A DNA stretch of 32,093 nt, from the NCBI GenBank assembly GCA_009911175.1, contig QXWX01000078.1, forward strand, positions 1-32,093. The letters are read 5' to 3'. Each line of letters opens with the position of its first letter. The stretch's first letter is position 1. The position numbers and the translations under genes were made by a program. Origin of the DNA: Lachnospiraceae bacterium (GTDB lineage Bacteria > Bacillota_A > Clostridia > Lachnospirales > Lachnospiraceae). This document shows positions 30,713 to 32,093 of the stretch, piece after piece. The notes under the pieces were generated by a model. That model was not told the origin of the DNA. It saw only the letters and a program-made list of their open reading frames with translations, and ran no database searches.

Positions 30713-30828
30713 TGATCCTGCGAGACCGAAATAATGACAGGTTGGGCATCCAAAGCGATGCCCCGCGCTGTCGTATATTATGTCTTTTACGGATCATCCC
30801 CATAATTTAAGCGGTTCTCGCAGGATCA
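30713..30828 (+). ncRNA. Strongly structured 5' leader, possible regulatory RNA
   Basis: An outer stem pairs TGATCCTGCGAGACCG (30713–30728) with 30812–30828 (16 bp, one bulged base). Inside, GACAG (30736–30740) pairs with CTGTC (30768–30772) and GGGCATC (30744–30750) with GATGCCC (30757–30763) around a CAAAGC loop. A 40-base arm follows, containing a weaker GGAT/ATCC pair. The structure ends 24 bases before the start at 30852 and 9 bases before its GGAG. It matches no riboswitch class that I can name; a cis-acting leader or an element-specific RNA is likely. Confidence 0.6.
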
Positions 30829-30851
30829 GAAGCGAGAAAGGAGCTAAGAAT

Positions 30852-31448
30852 ATGGGGTACAATTATGCAAAAGAAAAATATAAATTGCTACAGGGATTTA
30901 AGAAAGAAATGCAGGAATATAAAAAGGCTGGTGTAGCGTACATCATGATAATAAAACTGTATAAATTGCGGAAAGAAGAATTTAAAAATAATCGCAAATT
31001 TTATACTCATACGCAATTTATCAATGATTCTCATTTTTCGGATAAAAAAGATGTAAAAGAAGATCGATCTCCGCTTATGAAAAAACACTTGGAGAAGCTT
31101 AGCTTTACTGAGGAAAAAATTGAACAGTATGGATGTGATACATTCATTGATAAGATTGGTACACCCAATTTACAAGAATTCATAAAAACATTACCAGAAA
31201 ATGATATAGAGCTATTGAGTATGCTTTGCATTGATGATATGAAGCAAAAGGAGATCGCAATCGAACAGGGACGTTCAAGTGCAGCGGTTTCAAAACAGAA
31301 GTCAAAAATCAAAGAAAAAGCTAGAAAATGGCTCAGCTCAGAAGTAGGTCGCCCTATAGAGCCTCAAGAGATTAAGTTATTAAATGAAGTAAATGGCCTA
31401 CATAAATTTATAGAAATTCTGAAAAACAAAGTCCAAGGGCAGAATTAA
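30852..31448 (+). CDS. Sigma-region-4-like regulator
   Basis: The 198-residue protein is basic, with a helical N-terminal part (YAKEKYKLLQGFKKEMQEYK) and a helix-turn-helix at about 112–162 (ELLSMLCIDDMKQKEIAIEQ, then SSAAVSKQKSKIKEKARKWL) that resembles sigma-70 region 4. A region 2 is not evident, so it is a sigma-like DNA-binding regulator or an atypical sigma factor. ATG 30852 was chosen, with GAAAGGAG before it; upstream in-frame codons to 30780 lie inside the structured leader. It is read away from the surface-protein set. The 51-bp element copy starts 8 bases after its stop, so it may control the next gene and the transfer operon. Confidence 0.76.
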   Translation: MGYNYAKEKYKLLQGFKKEMQEYKKAGVAYIMIIKLYKLRKEEFKNNRKFYTHTQFINDSHFSDKKDVKEDRSPLMKKHLEKLSFTEEKIEQYGCDTFIDKIGTPNLQEFIKTLPENDIELLSMLCIDDMKQKEIAIEQGRSSAAVSKQKSKIKEKARKWLSSEVGRPIEPQEIKLLNEVNGLHKFIEILKNKVQGQN

Positions 31449-31455
31449 AAATATT

Positions 31456-31506
31456 TTAATTTTTTCTGTCCAAAGGTTAAAAAATCCTTGTTCTCAATGA
31501 CTAGTA
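31456..31506 (+). promoter_or_regulatory. Shared 51-bp upstream element, copy 2
   Basis: This copy matches the reverse complement of 26159–26209 at 47 of 51 bases. It points to the gene at 31600 and begins 8 bases after the stop of the sigma-like gene. The conservation in two otherwise unlike gaps argues for a functional protein-binding or promoter sequence. Confidence 0.75.
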
Positions 31507-31516
31507 AATAAGAGCA

Positions 31517-31557
31517 GTTAGATGTGAGGTTTTTATCACTGTTACCTCACATCTAAC
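31517..31557 (+). promoter_or_regulatory. 14-bp perfect hairpin in the leader of the 31600 gene
   Basis: GTTAGATGTGAGGT (31517–31530) and its exact reverse complement (31544–31557) enclose a 13-base loop. No T-run follows directly (a TTTTTT occurs about 15 bases on), so it is more likely an operator, mRNA-stabilising or attenuator structure than a simple terminator. It is not present after copy 1 of the 51-bp element. Confidence 0.65.
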
Positions 31558-31599
31558 CTCTGACACAATAATTTTTTATTTATAGAAGGGAGAAGAATC

Positions 31600-32070
31600 A
31601 TGAAAACTCAAAAGAACACAAATCAATCAAAGAACCAAACTACACAGTTTAATTCCGTAAAAGATTACGGGAAGCCAGCGGTAGAATCACGTTCTGCCGG
31701 GATTCCGCTCAGCATCGGTCTGTTACAAGAAGATTCTAATAATCCCAAAGAGTCTCCAACGCTTGTCGATCATGGAATCTTCGGTAAATCTTATCGAGTG
31801 CAAGATGGCGCTGTTTATACCATCCGCCTTGGGGTTCATAGCGATCCCAATGGAGTTGGCGCTATTACGAAGGACTCTGCCGTCGCTTGTATGATTCCTA
31901 CAGTGACTACGAAGCGGGCTCAACTTTTAGCGATGTTCTTTATTGATGAGCTGTATCCAGCTAAATTTGCAGACTGCGTGTATTTAGTTAGTGACGATGC
32001 TTTTAAACTGGAATACTTATATCCTAAATCTCGGATAATACGGACTCAAAACAATTTCATACTACTTTAA
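31600..32070 (+). CDS. Unknown 156-residue protein
   Basis: The protein begins with a polar, disordered stretch rich in Asn, Gln, Lys and Thr (1–25). A compact alpha/beta-looking domain follows (about 55–150; YRVQDGAVYTIRLGVHSD, SAVACMIPTVTTKRAQLLAMFFIDEL). It has no signal peptide or membrane helix, and no family was recognised. AGAAGGGAGAAGAATC precedes the ATG. It is the only gene seen under copy 2 of the 51-bp element, and the window ends 23 bases after its stop, so its operon partners lie outside. By sharing that element with the transfer operon it is probably co-regulated with it. Confidence 0.72.
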   Translation: MKTQKNTNQSKNQTTQFNSVKDYGKPAVESRSAGIPLSIGLLQEDSNNPKESPTLVDHGIFGKSYRVQDGAVYTIRLGVHSDPNGVGAITKDSAVACMIPTVTTKRAQLLAMFFIDELYPAKFADCVYLVSDDAFKLEYLYPKSRIIRTQNNFILL

Positions 32071-32093
32071 CCCCCTGTTTAAGCTCATTAGCG

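Noticed and set aside
30713..30828. Retron-type RNA because of its flanking inverted repeats
   Set aside because: No reverse transcriptase follows; the next gene is a sigma-like regulator.

Overview
The window looks like chromosome from a Clostridia-class gut-type Firmicute, most likely a Lachnospiraceae relative. The reasons are strong AGGAGG-type ribosome binding sites, TTG/GTG starts, a Pta/butyrate-kinase pair, an old-yellow-enzyme type enoate reductase, an AraC–GH39 regulator and tandem clostridial serine recombinases. The species cannot be fixed from the sequence alone. No rRNA, tRNA, CRISPR array or complete IS element was seen.

Region 1 (1–11.7 kb, GC-rich) is a metabolic locus. Seven tightly spaced minus-strand genes run from about 9995 down to 165: CocE/NonD-type hydrolase, diverged acyl carrier protein, phosphate acyltransferase, butyrate kinase, MFS transporter, AraC/GH39 fusion regulator, and a 2-enoate/dienoyl-CoA-reductase-like flavoenzyme. 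The operon ends in a good intrinsic terminator (77–111). Directly after it, in the same direction, comes what looks like the 5' end of a group II intron, the usual site preference of class C introns. Upstream lie a TetR-type regulator with its own terminator and a divergent acpS (holo-ACP synthase). A TetR-like palindrome sits between a candidate -35 and -10 of the operon. Together the genes suggest an inducible pathway that hydrolyses and reduces an acyl substrate and recovers ATP through an acyl phosphate.

Region 2 (11.6–14.1 kb, AT-rich) is a junction zone with nested inverted repeats, a cluster of TTTACACG repeats, and two convergent unknown genes. The edge of the mobile element must lie here or close by, but no attachment site could be fixed.

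Region 3 (14.1–26.2 kb, minus strand) is one long mobile-element operon of about 16 genes. It starts with small membrane and unknown proteins and an MT-A70 methyltransferase. A VirD4/HerA-like ATPase and a replication-relaxation protein follow, then small DNA-binding or unknown proteins. A peptide-modification cassette comes next: amidoligase, gamma-glutamylcyclotransferase-like protein and a degenerate amidoligase paralogue. The operon ends with a DUF4314 protein, two overlapping serine recombinases and a terminator.

Region 4 (26.2–32.1 kb, AT-rich) belongs to the same element. A three-gene minus-strand set encodes a membrane-anchored DUF11-like surface protein, a duplicated helical membrane protein and an unknown protein. 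It is driven by a near-consensus promoter with a 34-bp perfect palindrome over the start site and a leader that can hide the ribosome binding site. Divergently, a sigma-region-4-like regulator follows a strongly structured leader. A 51-bp element is repeated (47/51) upstream of both the long transfer operon and the last gene (31600), which suggests that one element-encoded regulator controls both. The most interesting candidates for something undescribed are the amidoligase/pseudo-amidoligase cassette and the shared 51-bp element with its sigma-like neighbour.
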